From NCBI GenBank assembly GCA_023457135.1, contig JAEWMO010000144.1:1-11412 (forward strand): a DNA stretch of 11,412 bases, read 5' to 3'. This DNA comes from Methanobacteriota archaeon (GTDB lineage Archaea > Halobacteriota > Methanomicrobia > Methanomicrobiales > Methanoculleaceae). Of this stretch, positions 1 through 6,306 are shown in pieces. The position numbers and the translations under genes were made by a program. Each line of letters opens with the position of its first letter. Positions within the stretch are counted from its first letter, which is position 1. Under the pieces are notes generated by a model. That model saw only the letters and a list, made by a program, of their open reading frames with translations, had not been told where the DNA came from and made no database searches.

Positions 1-155
1 GCGCCCGCACCGACGAACTGATCCTCTTCTCCCTGCGCCAGAAGGGTATGCCGATCCTGGAGCTGAAGTACCCGACGAACGAGGAGGAGGGCATACGGTT
101 CGTCGCCGCCGTCAGGAAGTTCCTCGATGGTCTCCCGAAGGAGGAGGAAGCATGA
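1..155 (+). CDS. mmp5: Methanogenesis marker protein 5 (Mmp5), C-terminal fragment
   Basis: The frame is open from the window edge (first full codon at 3) to a TGA at 153-155 and gives the last 50 residues of a protein whose start lies outside. The fragment begins ARTDELILFSLRQKGMPILE, continues with ELKYPTNEEEG and ends with an acidic tail PKEEEA. This matches my recollection of the C-terminus of Mmp5 (DUF2112), where an ART(D/N)EL segment is followed by a hydrophobic strand, a YP-x-x-EEE turn and a terminal helix. Its stop overlaps the mmp15 start codon as ATGA, so the two genes are translationally coupled. Function is unknown; the family is nearly restricted to methanogens and co-occurs with mmp15, mmp17 and mmp7. 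The assignment rests on a short tail plus context, so it is likely rather than certain. Confidence 0.7.
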   Translation, partial: ARTDELILFSLRQKGMPILELKYPTNEEEGIRFVAAVRKFLDGLPKEEEA

Positions 156-1393
156 GCAGCAGGAAGGTGCGGATCGCCCAGCTCACCTGCGGTGCGGAAT
201 ACAGCGGGGTCCAGAAGGAGATCTACGACGCCGCGGAATCGGTCGGTGCGGAGGTCTTCTTCCCCGACATCGCTCTTGCCGATGTCGAGAGGGCGGTCGA
301 CGCGTTCGGCCTCGATGTCAAGAGCGCCGACCTGAGACTGATGATCGCCCGGGCCATGGCCCTGGTTGAGGGGAGGGTCGAGGCCGATGGGGTCTTCATC
401 GGCACCTGTTTCCGGTGCGCCGAGGCGGCGATTGTCAGGAACGAACTCCGGCGGTATATCCCGGAGAACTCCAAACTGCCGGTGGTGAGTTACTCCTTCA
501 CCGAGCGGACGACCGCAGGCACCCTCCTCACCCGTATGGAGGCCCTGACCACCATCGCCCGCCGGAGGGCGCTCCTCGCCCGCGAAGAGCAGACCGGTAT
601 CACACTGGGCGTCGACTCGGGATCGAGCACGACGAAAGCGGTCGTGATGAAGGACAACGAGGTCGTCGGCACCGGATGGCTCCCGACGACCGAGGTGCTC
701 AAGAGCGCCGACGGTGCCGTCGCGCAGGCACTCGAGATGGCCGGCGTCACTATGGACGATATCCAGGCGATCGGGACCACGGGATACGGCAGGTTCCTGA
801 TTGGGAAGCATCTCGGTGCGGACCTGATCCAGGAAGAACTGACGGTGAACTCGAAGGGCGCCGTCTACCTTGCCGGCCACCAGCGGGGCGCCTCGACCGT
901 CATCGATATCGGCGGAATGGACAACAAGGCGATCAGCGTCATCGACGGGATCCCCGGCACCTTCACGATGGGCGGGATCTGCGCCGGCGCCAGCGGCCGG
1001 TTCCTGGAGATGACCGCAAAACGCCTCGGCGTGGACATCACCGAACTCGGCCCCCTTGCCATGAAGGGCATGGGCCGGAACGTCCCGATGAACAGCTACT
1101 GTATCGTCTTCGGGACGCAGAGTCTCGTGAACGCGCTTGCGGCGGGGTCCTCGCCGGAGGACGTCGCGGCCGCGGCCTGCCACAGCGTCGCGGAACAGGT
1201 GTTCGAGCAGCAGTTGCAGGAGATCGATATCAAGGAGCCGGTGATCATGGTCGGCGGCACCTCGCTCATCGAGGGGCTGGTCTACGCGATGGGCCAGCTC
1301 CTCCAGACCGAGATCGTCGTCCCGCGCTACTCGCAGTACATCGGTGCCGTCGGGTCGGCCCTGCTCGCATCCGGGTACGTCCAGGAGAAGTAG
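152..1393 (+). CDS. mmp15: Methanogenesis marker protein 15 (Mmp15), BadF/HgdC-type ASKHA ATPase
   Basis: This 413-residue protein has two parts. Residues 1-147 are a marker-specific N-terminal domain with Cys13 and a CFRC pair (Cys86, Cys89). Residues 150-410 form an ASKHA ATPase of the BcrAD/BadF/BadG (2-hydroxyglutaryl-CoA dehydratase activator) type. The phosphate-1 loop is GVDSGSSTTK at 153-162, the phosphate-2 loop DIGGMDNK at 252-259, and the adenosine motif GGTSLIEGL lies near the C-terminus. The two cysteines that bridge the 4Fe-4S cluster between activator monomers are present: Cys277 in ICAGASGRFLE and Cys317 in MNSYCIVF. In the known family, ATP hydrolysis drives electrons from this cluster onto a low-potential acceptor. 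The acceptor in methanogens is unknown; the position between mmp5 and mmp17 suggests a role around MCR activation (inference). Start is the ATG at 152, after a GGAGGAGG ribosome site and overlapping the mmp5 stop. No dehydratase subunits lie nearby, which argues against a conventional activator. Confidence 0.93.
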   Translation: MSSRKVRIAQLTCGAEYSGVQKEIYDAAESVGAEVFFPDIALADVERAVDAFGLDVKSADLRLMIARAMALVEGRVEADGVFIGTCFRCAEAAIVRNELRRYIPENSKLPVVSYSFTERTTAGTLLTRMEALTTIARRRALLAREEQTGITLGVDSGSSTTKAVVMKDNEVVGTGWLPTTEVLKSADGAVAQALEMAGVTMDDIQAIGTTGYGRFLIGKHLGADLIQEELTVNSKGAVYLAGHQRGASTVIDIGGMDNKAISVIDGIPGTFTMGGICAGASGRFLEMTAKRLGVDITELGPLAMKGMGRNVPMNSYCIVFGTQSLVNALAAGSSPEDVAAAACHSVAEQVFEQQLQEIDIKEPVIMVGGTSLIEGLVYAMGQLLQTEIVVPRYSQYIGAVGSALLASGYVQEK

Positions 1394-1978
1394 ATGCCCC
1401 CGTTGAACTACTTCGTGGTCGAATCGCCTGACGCGGTCGGGAGGGACGCCTACGAGCGGATTGCGGCCGATGTCCTCCAGGACCTCGATCTCATCAAGGT
1501 GATCGACCGGCTGCACATCTACGTCGACCCGAAGATCCCTCTCTTCGTCGCCGTCGGGCTCCTGCGGCATATGCCGCGGGCGATCCGGGTCAGCGACTTT
1601 GCGAACGTCAATCCCGGCGAGAAGGAGATCGTCCTCGACATCAGCGAGGAGGCCTACCTTGCGCCGCTGCTCCGGATCCTCTGGGCCCGTTTCGGCAAGG
1701 AGAACGTCGACCAGCCCGACCGGTTCACCGTCGTCCTCCCGGCAGGGGTGCTCGGGGCGAAGGAGATCGAGCAGCTCGTCGTGGCCGATCCGAGCGAGAC
1801 CCTGCATAAGGACGTCATCTACGCGCTGCAGTACATCGCTCCCGAAGGGTTCAAGGTCCGCCGCCAGTACATCCGGGAAGGGAAGTTTTACTATGTGGCG
1901 AGCGAGGATACCCTGCCGGGCGACATCGTCGAGAGGGTTGTCGCCCCGCTCTTTACAAAGATGGGGGTGACGCTGTGA
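1394..1978 (+). CDS. mmp17: Methanogenesis marker protein 17 (Mmp17), MCR-activation complex subunit
   Basis: The 194-residue protein matches Mmp17 in length and landmarks: an N-terminal VESPDAVGRDAYERIAADVL segment, DPKIPLFVAVGLLR at about 45-58, ILWARFGKENVDQPDRF at about 94-110, APEGFKVRRQYI at about 149-160 and VASEDTLPGDIVE near the C-terminus. Mmp17 co-purifies with McrC, Mmp7, Mmp3 and the A2 ATPase in the complex from Methanococcus that activates methyl-coenzyme M reductase by reducing F430 to Ni(I) in an ATP-dependent way (established). The protein is soluble, with no signal peptide. There are no cysteines in this copy, so it cannot itself hold an iron-sulfur cluster through Cys and is more likely structural. 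The ATG directly follows the mmp15 TAG with no spacer; the AGGAG ribosome site at 1383-1387 lies within the end of mmp15. Its TGA overlaps the mmp7 GTG start. Confidence 0.91.
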   Translation: MPPLNYFVVESPDAVGRDAYERIAADVLQDLDLIKVIDRLHIYVDPKIPLFVAVGLLRHMPRAIRVSDFANVNPGEKEIVLDISEEAYLAPLLRILWARFGKENVDQPDRFTVVLPAGVLGAKEIEQLVVADPSETLHKDVIYALQYIAPEGFKVRRQYIREGKFYYVASEDTLPGDIVERVVAPLFTKMGVTL

Positions 1979-2916
1979 CGACACTGGTACCCGTGACGTT
2001 CAAAGGTGGCGTCTACCGGCACGACGAGATCATGGACCTGATCGACGACCTGGGCGGCTACATCGTGCAGAAGCACGTCATGGCCCAGGACGTCGTGCTC
2101 CAGTCGTTCGTGCCGCGGGACGACATCGACCTGATACGCGAGATTGCAAAACCGCTTGCCGGTACGGTGACCGAGGCGCCCCTGGTGGGGACCGAGATCG
2201 CCGTGGTCAGCCCGAGCCTTGAGATCCACCATCTCCCGCACACCGCCTGCGATATCGCCGAGTACCTCCGCCGTTCCGGCGCAAAGACGAACATGGTCGG
2301 GCTCTCGCGGGGATTCGGAAAGCGGATCGCGAACTTAAACGACGAGGAGCGGGATATCATCAACGAGCACGATCTCGCCGTTTACGCCCTGGGGAGTTTT
2401 GAGGAGTGCATCCAGCGGAAGTTCCCGGTGCTCAGGCAGGGGATCCACGTCCCGATCGTGGTGACCGGCGCTCCTGACCGGGATGCCCTCATCCGGATCA
2501 TCGACCCGCCCGTCGAGGGCTACGTCGGCGGGGTCGGGCGGATCATGCACCGGTTCAAGCGCCCGGAGGAACTCGCGAAACTTGACGAGCTGGTGGACGA
2601 GGTCTCCCGCACGCTGGATGCCCGGCGGGACACTCTCGCAAAGGACCCACTCTCTGTCTTCCCGCCCCGCCTGATGGCGATCATCGAGGACCGGATTCAC
2701 GAGGTCAGCATGCTGACCCATCCGACGCCGGTGACCGCCCAGATGGAGGGTCTCCGGGTGAAGCTCCCCTACGACCCCTATGCCCCCGCGATACGGGCGC
2801 TTGAGGTCGCCGAAGGTGTCACCGTCGGGGATATCGCCGAGGTCCTGCCATCACGAATGCGCAATTACATATTGATACGGATTAAACCCTTCTCGGAAAC
2901 CAGGATCTTGGTGTAG
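1975..2916 (+). CDS. mmp7: Methanogenesis marker protein 7 (Mmp7), MCR-activation complex subunit
   Basis: A 313-residue protein recognisable as Mmp7 (DUF2113) from its full-length layout: FKGGVYRHDEIMDLIDDLGG at 9-28, the strongly conserved block around HLPHTACDIAEYLRRSGAKT at 86-105 followed by NMVGLSRGFGKRIANLNDEE, FEECIQRKFPVL at 142-153 and PPVEGYVGGVGR at 178-189. Cys92 and Cys145 are its only cysteines. Mmp7 co-purifies with McrC, Mmp17, Mmp3 and A2 in the ATP-driven MCR activation complex, which carries complex iron-sulfur clusters that feed electrons to F430 (established for Methanococcus); which residues here bind metal cannot be read from sequence alone. The start is GTG at 1975, sharing GTGA with the mmp17 stop; a GGGGGTGA ribosome site lies 4 nt upstream. 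The next gene begins 2 nt after its TAG. No frameshift or truncation is visible. Confidence 0.93.
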   Translation: MTTLVPVTFKGGVYRHDEIMDLIDDLGGYIVQKHVMAQDVVLQSFVPRDDIDLIREIAKPLAGTVTEAPLVGTEIAVVSPSLEIHHLPHTACDIAEYLRRSGAKTNMVGLSRGFGKRIANLNDEERDIINEHDLAVYALGSFEECIQRKFPVLRQGIHVPIVVTGAPDRDALIRIIDPPVEGYVGGVGRIMHRFKRPEELAKLDELVDEVSRTLDARRDTLAKDPLSVFPPRLMAIIEDRIHEVSMLTHPTPVTAQMEGLRVKLPYDPYAPAIRALEVAEGVTVGDIAEVLPSRMRNYILIRIKPFSETRILV

Positions 2917-2918
2917 CG

Positions 2919-3365
2919 ATGGACTTTGAGAAGGTACTCACGAAGATTGGGGAACGGGGCTCGGACGTAATCGCGAAGGAACTCCTCAAGGAGATCGAGG
3001 CCGAATACGGCAGGGTGCCCCTGATTTTTGAGCGGATGGCGGAGCGGCCGGAGATCCTCATCTCGCACCTCCTCTACAAGGGAGCCGTGGTCGAGACCAG
3101 CCAGCTCGAGCCGAAGACGATCGAGCTCATCAGCCTCGCGGTGGGCGCGGCGCTCAAGTGCAGCCACTGTGTCGAGTACCACATGCAGTCCGCGATGGCG
3201 AAGGGCGCGACCAGGGCCGAGATCCTCGAGGTGATCCTGATCGCGGGGATGCTCGCGAACTCCGCGGTCCTCGCGGACGCCTACCGGGTGGTGAACGGCT
3301 CGGCCCCCTGCCCCTCGTGCGATATCAACGGCACGGGCCTGGATAAGACCTGTTCTGATAAGTAG
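2919..3365 (+). CDS. AhpD-like carboxymuconolactone decarboxylase family protein
   Basis: The protein has 148 residues and one all-helical AhpD/CMD fold domain. The diagnostic motif is KCSHCVEYHMQSAMAKGA, with the CxxC pair at Cys81 and Cys84 and His88 four residues on, as in AhpD-type thiol oxidoreductases. The helix ATRAEILEVILIAGML that follows is also typical. AhpD proteins form oligomers and cycle the CxxC between dithiol and disulfide. Unusually, the tail after residue 128 adds three cysteines: a second CxxC (CPSC, 131-134) and Cys145 four residues from the end. The gene starts 2 nt after mmp7 and must be co-transcribed with it, so a thiol-redox or protective role connected to MCR activation is possible but is inference only. 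True 4-carboxymuconolactone decarboxylation is unlikely: the CxxC marks the redox branch and no aromatic pathway is visible. Confidence 0.9.
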   Translation: MDFEKVLTKIGERGSDVIAKELLKEIEAEYGRVPLIFERMAERPEILISHLLYKGAVVETSQLEPKTIELISLAVGAALKCSHCVEYHMQSAMAKGATRAEILEVILIAGMLANSAVLADAYRVVNGSAPCPSCDINGTGLDKTCSDK

Positions 3366-3389
3366 ACGAGTCCTGGTGTCCGGAGAAGC

Positions 3390-5201
3390 ATGTGCGGGAT
3401 TGCCGGGCAGTTTGCCCTGAACGGGGGTGAGGCGGACGCGGCCCTCGTCGGGGCAATGGCGGAGCGGCTCGCTCACCGCGGGCCCGACGGCGAGGGAACC
3501 TTCTTCTCCGGCCCGGTCGGCCTCGCCCATCGCCGCCTCGCGATCATCGACCTCTCCGACGAAGGTCGGCAGCCGATGGGAAACGAGGACGGGTCGCTCC
3601 AGGTCGTCTTCAACGGCGAGATCTACAACTACCGCGAGCTCCGGGAGGAGCTCCTCGCCGCCGGCCACCGGTTCTCTTCCGCGACCGACACGGAGGTGAT
3701 CCTCCATGCCTACGAGGAGTGGGGGAGGGACTGCCTCGCCCGGTTCAACGGGATGTGGGCGTTCGCCCTCTGGGACGGGCGGCGCCGCGAACTCTTCTGC
3801 GCCCGGGACCGCCTGGGCGTCAAGCCGTTCTACTACACCGTAGCCGCAGGCTCGTTCCTCTTTGCGTCGGAGATCAAGGCGCTCAGGGCGCACCCGGAGG
3901 CCGGTGGGCGGCCGAACGACCGGATGCTCATGACGTTCCTTGCCTGGGGGGTCGCGGACCACACGGCGGAGACGATGTACGACGGCATCTTCCAGCTCCC
4001 GCCGGCCCACCTGCTCGTCGTCCGGGAGGGGGGTGCCGAGGCCCCGGAGCGCTACTGGGACTTCACGATGAATGCCGCTCCACAAGCGGCCGTCGATGAC
4101 AGTGCCGCAGCAGAGAGGGTCCGCGAACTCCTGACCGACTCGGTCCGGCTCAGGCTCCGGAGCGACGTCCCGGTCGGGACCTGCCTATCGGGGGGGATCG
4201 ACTCCTCGACAGTCACCGCCCTGATCAACGACCTCCTGCGGGGCGAGCACCCGGAGAGCGTCGGGGACCGGCAGAGGACCTTCTCGGTCTGTTTCGACGA
4301 CTCCCGGTTCGATGAGAGCCGGCATATCGACGTGGTGGTCGCGGCGACGGGCGTTGCCAACCGCCGGACGATCCCCGACACGAACGGGCTCTGGGAGGAT
4401 ATCGGGAGGCTCCTTTATATGCAGGACGAGCCGTTCGCCTCGCTTTCGATCTACGCCCAGTACTGCGTGATGCGGCTTGCCCATGAGGAGGTGAAGGTGG
4501 TCCTCGACGGGCAGGGCGCCGACGAGCAGCTCGCCGGGTATATCGCCTACCAGGCGCCCTACATCCGGGGGCTCTTCTCCCGTGGAGAGGTCGTCCGCGC
4601 CCTCCGGGAGGGGTTCGGGAGCGCGAGGCGTCACGGCTCGTTCCTTTCGTGGGCAGCCCGGCAGTTCTTCGTCCGGTCGGAGCGGCGGGGGCTCCTCCGC
4701 GGTCAGGCGCCGGAGGTCCTCCGGTATGCGGGATCGCTCGATGAGGTGCTGAAGCGGGAGGTCACGGCCTCGAACCTCCCCCTCCTCCTGCACTGGGAGG
4801 ACCGGAACTCGATGGCCTTCTCGATCGAGGCACGGGTCCCGTTCCTTGACTACCGGCTCGTGGAGTACCTCGCTTCCCTCCCGCTCGACCAGAAGATCCG
4901 CGGCGGCGTCACGAAGTATGTCCTCCGGCGGGCGATCCGGGGCCTCGTCCCGGACGCCATCCGGTGCAGGATGGACAAGATGGGGTTCGTGACGCCCGAA
5001 GAGGCCTGGATGAAGGACGAGCTTGCCCCGGAGATCCTCGATCTCTTCTCGTCGCCGGAGTTTGCCCGGCGGCCCTACTGGGACGCGGAGCGGGTGCTCG
5101 GGAACTACCGGGAGTTCCTCGACGGGAAGAGTCCTTATTCAACCGAGTTCTGGCGGATCGCCTGCGCGGAACTCTGGCTAAGACAGTTCGATAACGTTTG
5201 A
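3390..5201 (+). CDS. asnB: Asparagine synthetase, glutamine-hydrolysing
   Basis: The 603-residue protein has the full class-II amidotransferase plus synthetase layout. The N-terminal glutaminase (about 2-200) starts MCGIAG, so Cys2 becomes the nucleophile after Met removal; glutamine-site residues are Arg49 (RRLAIIDLS), Asn75 and Glu77 (FNGEIYNYR) and Asp100 (TDTEV). The synthetase domain has the ATP-pyrophosphatase loop SGGIDSS at 267-273, then DGQGADEQLAGY and IEARVPFLDYRLVEYL, as in AsnB. It converts aspartate, glutamine and ATP to asparagine, glutamate, AMP and PPi in the cytosol. All catalytic landmarks are intact and the length is usual. The gap after the AhpD-like gene is 24 nt with GGAGA just before the ATG, so read-through from the mmp operon is likely. 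AsnB-like proteins sometimes amidate other substrates, and context alone cannot exclude that. The last 22 bp before the convergent DUF1614 gene show no clear terminator. Confidence 0.95.
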   Translation: MCGIAGQFALNGGEADAALVGAMAERLAHRGPDGEGTFFSGPVGLAHRRLAIIDLSDEGRQPMGNEDGSLQVVFNGEIYNYRELREELLAAGHRFSSATDTEVILHAYEEWGRDCLARFNGMWAFALWDGRRRELFCARDRLGVKPFYYTVAAGSFLFASEIKALRAHPEAGGRPNDRMLMTFLAWGVADHTAETMYDGIFQLPPAHLLVVREGGAEAPERYWDFTMNAAPQAAVDDSAAAERVRELLTDSVRLRLRSDVPVGTCLSGGIDSSTVTALINDLLRGEHPESVGDRQRTFSVCFDDSRFDESRHIDVVVAATGVANRRTIPDTNGLWEDIGRLLYMQDEPFASLSIYAQYCVMRLAHEEVKVVLDGQGADEQLAGYIAYQAPYIRGLFSRGEVVRALREGFGSARRHGSFLSWAARQFFVRSERRGLLRGQAPEVLRYAGSLDEVLKREVTASNLPLLLHWEDRNSMAFSIEARVPFLDYRLVEYLASLPLDQKIRGGVTKYVLRRAIRGLVPDAIRCRMDKMGFVTPEEAWMKDELAPEILDLFSSPEFARRPYWDAERVLGNYREFLDGKSPYSTEFWRIACAELWLRQFDNV

Positions 5202-5223
5202 CCCCGCCGGTCCCCGCTCCTCT

Positions 5224-5955
5224 TCACTCCCCCTCCTCCTGCGGGCAGACCCCCGCCTTCTCTCGCAGGCGTCCTCCTGCATACACCGCGAGCAGGACCG
5301 AGAGCACCCCGGTGATGAAGATGCCGTCAAAGATTCCCGCCCCGCCGATGGAGAGGATCGTCGCCTTTCCCCCGGCGAGCGCAGCGAGGACCGCCGGGTC
5401 GGCGAGGTTGAGGATGTCGGCGCCGAGCAGGGTGCCCATCGTCCCGCCCGCGTATGCAAGCCCCGGTGCGGTGCGACACCCTCTGGCGAGCAGGAGGCCT
5501 GCGGTGGCGCCTGCGAGAGGCGCGATGTAGATCGGCATCGTGATCCCGGTGCCCGGGACCGGCGTTGCAAAGGCGTAGGCGACGAGCGATACGGCGGCGA
5601 TGGCGATGAGGGTCTTCATGCGCGGGACCCGGCCCCGCCCGACCATCTCGGCGGTCACGAAGAGGGGGATGACGGCTCCCCCGGTGTTGACCGCGATGGT
5701 GGCCCCGCCGAGAGTGATGAGCGGGATGTCGACGAGGCTCGCGGGGAGGGCCCCTGCGGTCACCAGTATCGCCTGGTAGAACCGGAGCCCGATCGACTCG
5801 AAGGCCTCCTCGCTCGCGAGGAGCAGGTTGAATATGACCAGTGCCGGGATGAGGAGAGCGAGGGCGATGAGGATCTGCTCCGGGCCAAAGAAGATCGGCA
5901 GAACAGCGATTGCGGGGAACTCGGTCTCCATGGGCTCTACCACGAATGGGTCCAT
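5224..5955 (-). CDS. DUF1614 family integral membrane protein
   Basis: A 243-residue hydrophobic protein with about six or seven predicted membrane segments (roughly 27-47, 62-83, 85-102, 113-130, 139-157, 168-184 and 204-227) and a short charged C-terminal tail. The DUF1614 signature is clear: ASLVDIPL at 72-79, IAVNTGGAVIPLFV at 87-100, GTLLGADILNL at 174-184 and SIGGAGIFDGIFITGVLSVL at 202-221. The family occurs in methanogens and some bacteria and its function is unknown; I assign none. The longest start is ATG at 5955, but Met9 (ATG 5931) is also plausible because an AT-rich TATA-like element at 5958-5965 abuts the first ATG. Another stronger TATA-like box lies at 6035-6042, which would favour the longer form. 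Neither ATG has a clear Shine-Dalgarno sequence. It converges with asnB across 22 bp and diverges from the ABC gene. Confidence 0.85.
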   Translation of the reverse strand: MDPFVVEPMETEFPAIAVLPIFFGPEQILIALALLIPALVIFNLLLASEEAFESIGLRFYQAILVTAGALPASLVDIPLITLGGATIAVNTGGAVIPLFVTAEMVGRGRVPRMKTLIAIAAVSLVAYAFATPVPGTGITMPIYIAPLAGATAGLLLARGCRTAPGLAYAGGTMGTLLGADILNLADPAVLAALAGGKATILSIGGAGIFDGIFITGVLSVLLAVYAGGRLREKAGVCPQEEGE

Positions 5956-6306
5956 GCATTAAATACCTTCAGCCGCTCTTCCGGGGTGGTGCAGCGCCTT
6001 CTCATGACATCTCCGCATCTGACCCCTTGTAGGGGATTTATAGTGAAAATAAGTCCTATTAATATATTAATCAAGCAAAGACTCTTTTTTATCGGCGATA
6101 GAAAATAGAAATATTCATATGTGGGTAATGGGGATATGATATCCCAGCAATAATTCCCCCCGATACGCTAACGGGAGGATGCCCGCACCTTGTTGTGCGG
6201 TATAACGCATGCCGGCTACCATACCGGAAAATCCGGCTTTATTCATCGGTCTGCATGCGCCATGATAGTGGGTGATTGAAAACGACTCCGTTGTATCCGA
6301 GCGGCC
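5956..6306. other. Divergent intergenic spacer rich in inverted repeats
   Basis: I see no convincing gene in these 351 bp between the DUF1614 gene (leftward) and the ABC ATPase gene (rightward). The central part, about 6036-6125, is strongly AT-rich compared with the GC-rich surroundings. Perfect inverted repeats are CCCCT-TGT-AGGGG at 6023-6035, the 14-bp palindrome ATTAATATATTAAT at 6058-6071, GGGATAT-G-ATATCCC at 6131-6145, CCGCAC with GTGCGG at 6183-6188/6195-6200, and CGCATGC with GCATGCG at 6206-6212/6253-6259. The last pair encloses a CCGGA-AAA-TCCGG hairpin. TATA-like boxes for both directions are present. It most likely holds two promoters and operators; a small RNA cannot be excluded. 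Confidence 0.6.
6023..6042 (-). promoter_or_regulatory. Putative TATA box with adjacent palindrome for the DUF1614 gene
   Basis: Read on the minus strand, TATAAATC (6035-6042) is a good archaeal TATA element. It is followed at once by the perfect inverted repeat CCCCT-ACA-AGGGG (6023-6035). Transcription would start near 6012, giving a leader of about 55 nt before the first ATG at 5955. A protein bound at the palindrome would sit between TATA box and start site, where archaeal repressors commonly act. Assignment is by pattern only. Confidence 0.45.

Noticed and set aside
415..1431. 338-codon open frame in another plus-strand frame of mmp15
   Set aside because: Arg/Gly-rich translation typical of a shifted frame; mmp15 has intact motifs along its length.
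2865..4085. 406-codon open frame on the minus strand opposite mmp7, the AhpD-like gene and asnB
   Set aside because: It lies antisense to three clearly recognisable genes, resembles no family, and its Arg/Pro/Val/Glu-rich composition is what GC-rich antisense frames give.
5959..6018. 19-codon frame upstream of the DUF1614 gene as a possible leader peptide
   Set aside because: No ribosome site, no amino-acid run typical of attenuation, and other short frames overlap it.
6085..6090. Run of six T in the divergent spacer as a terminator
   Set aside because: No gene on the plus strand reads into it; it is more likely part of the AT-rich promoter island.
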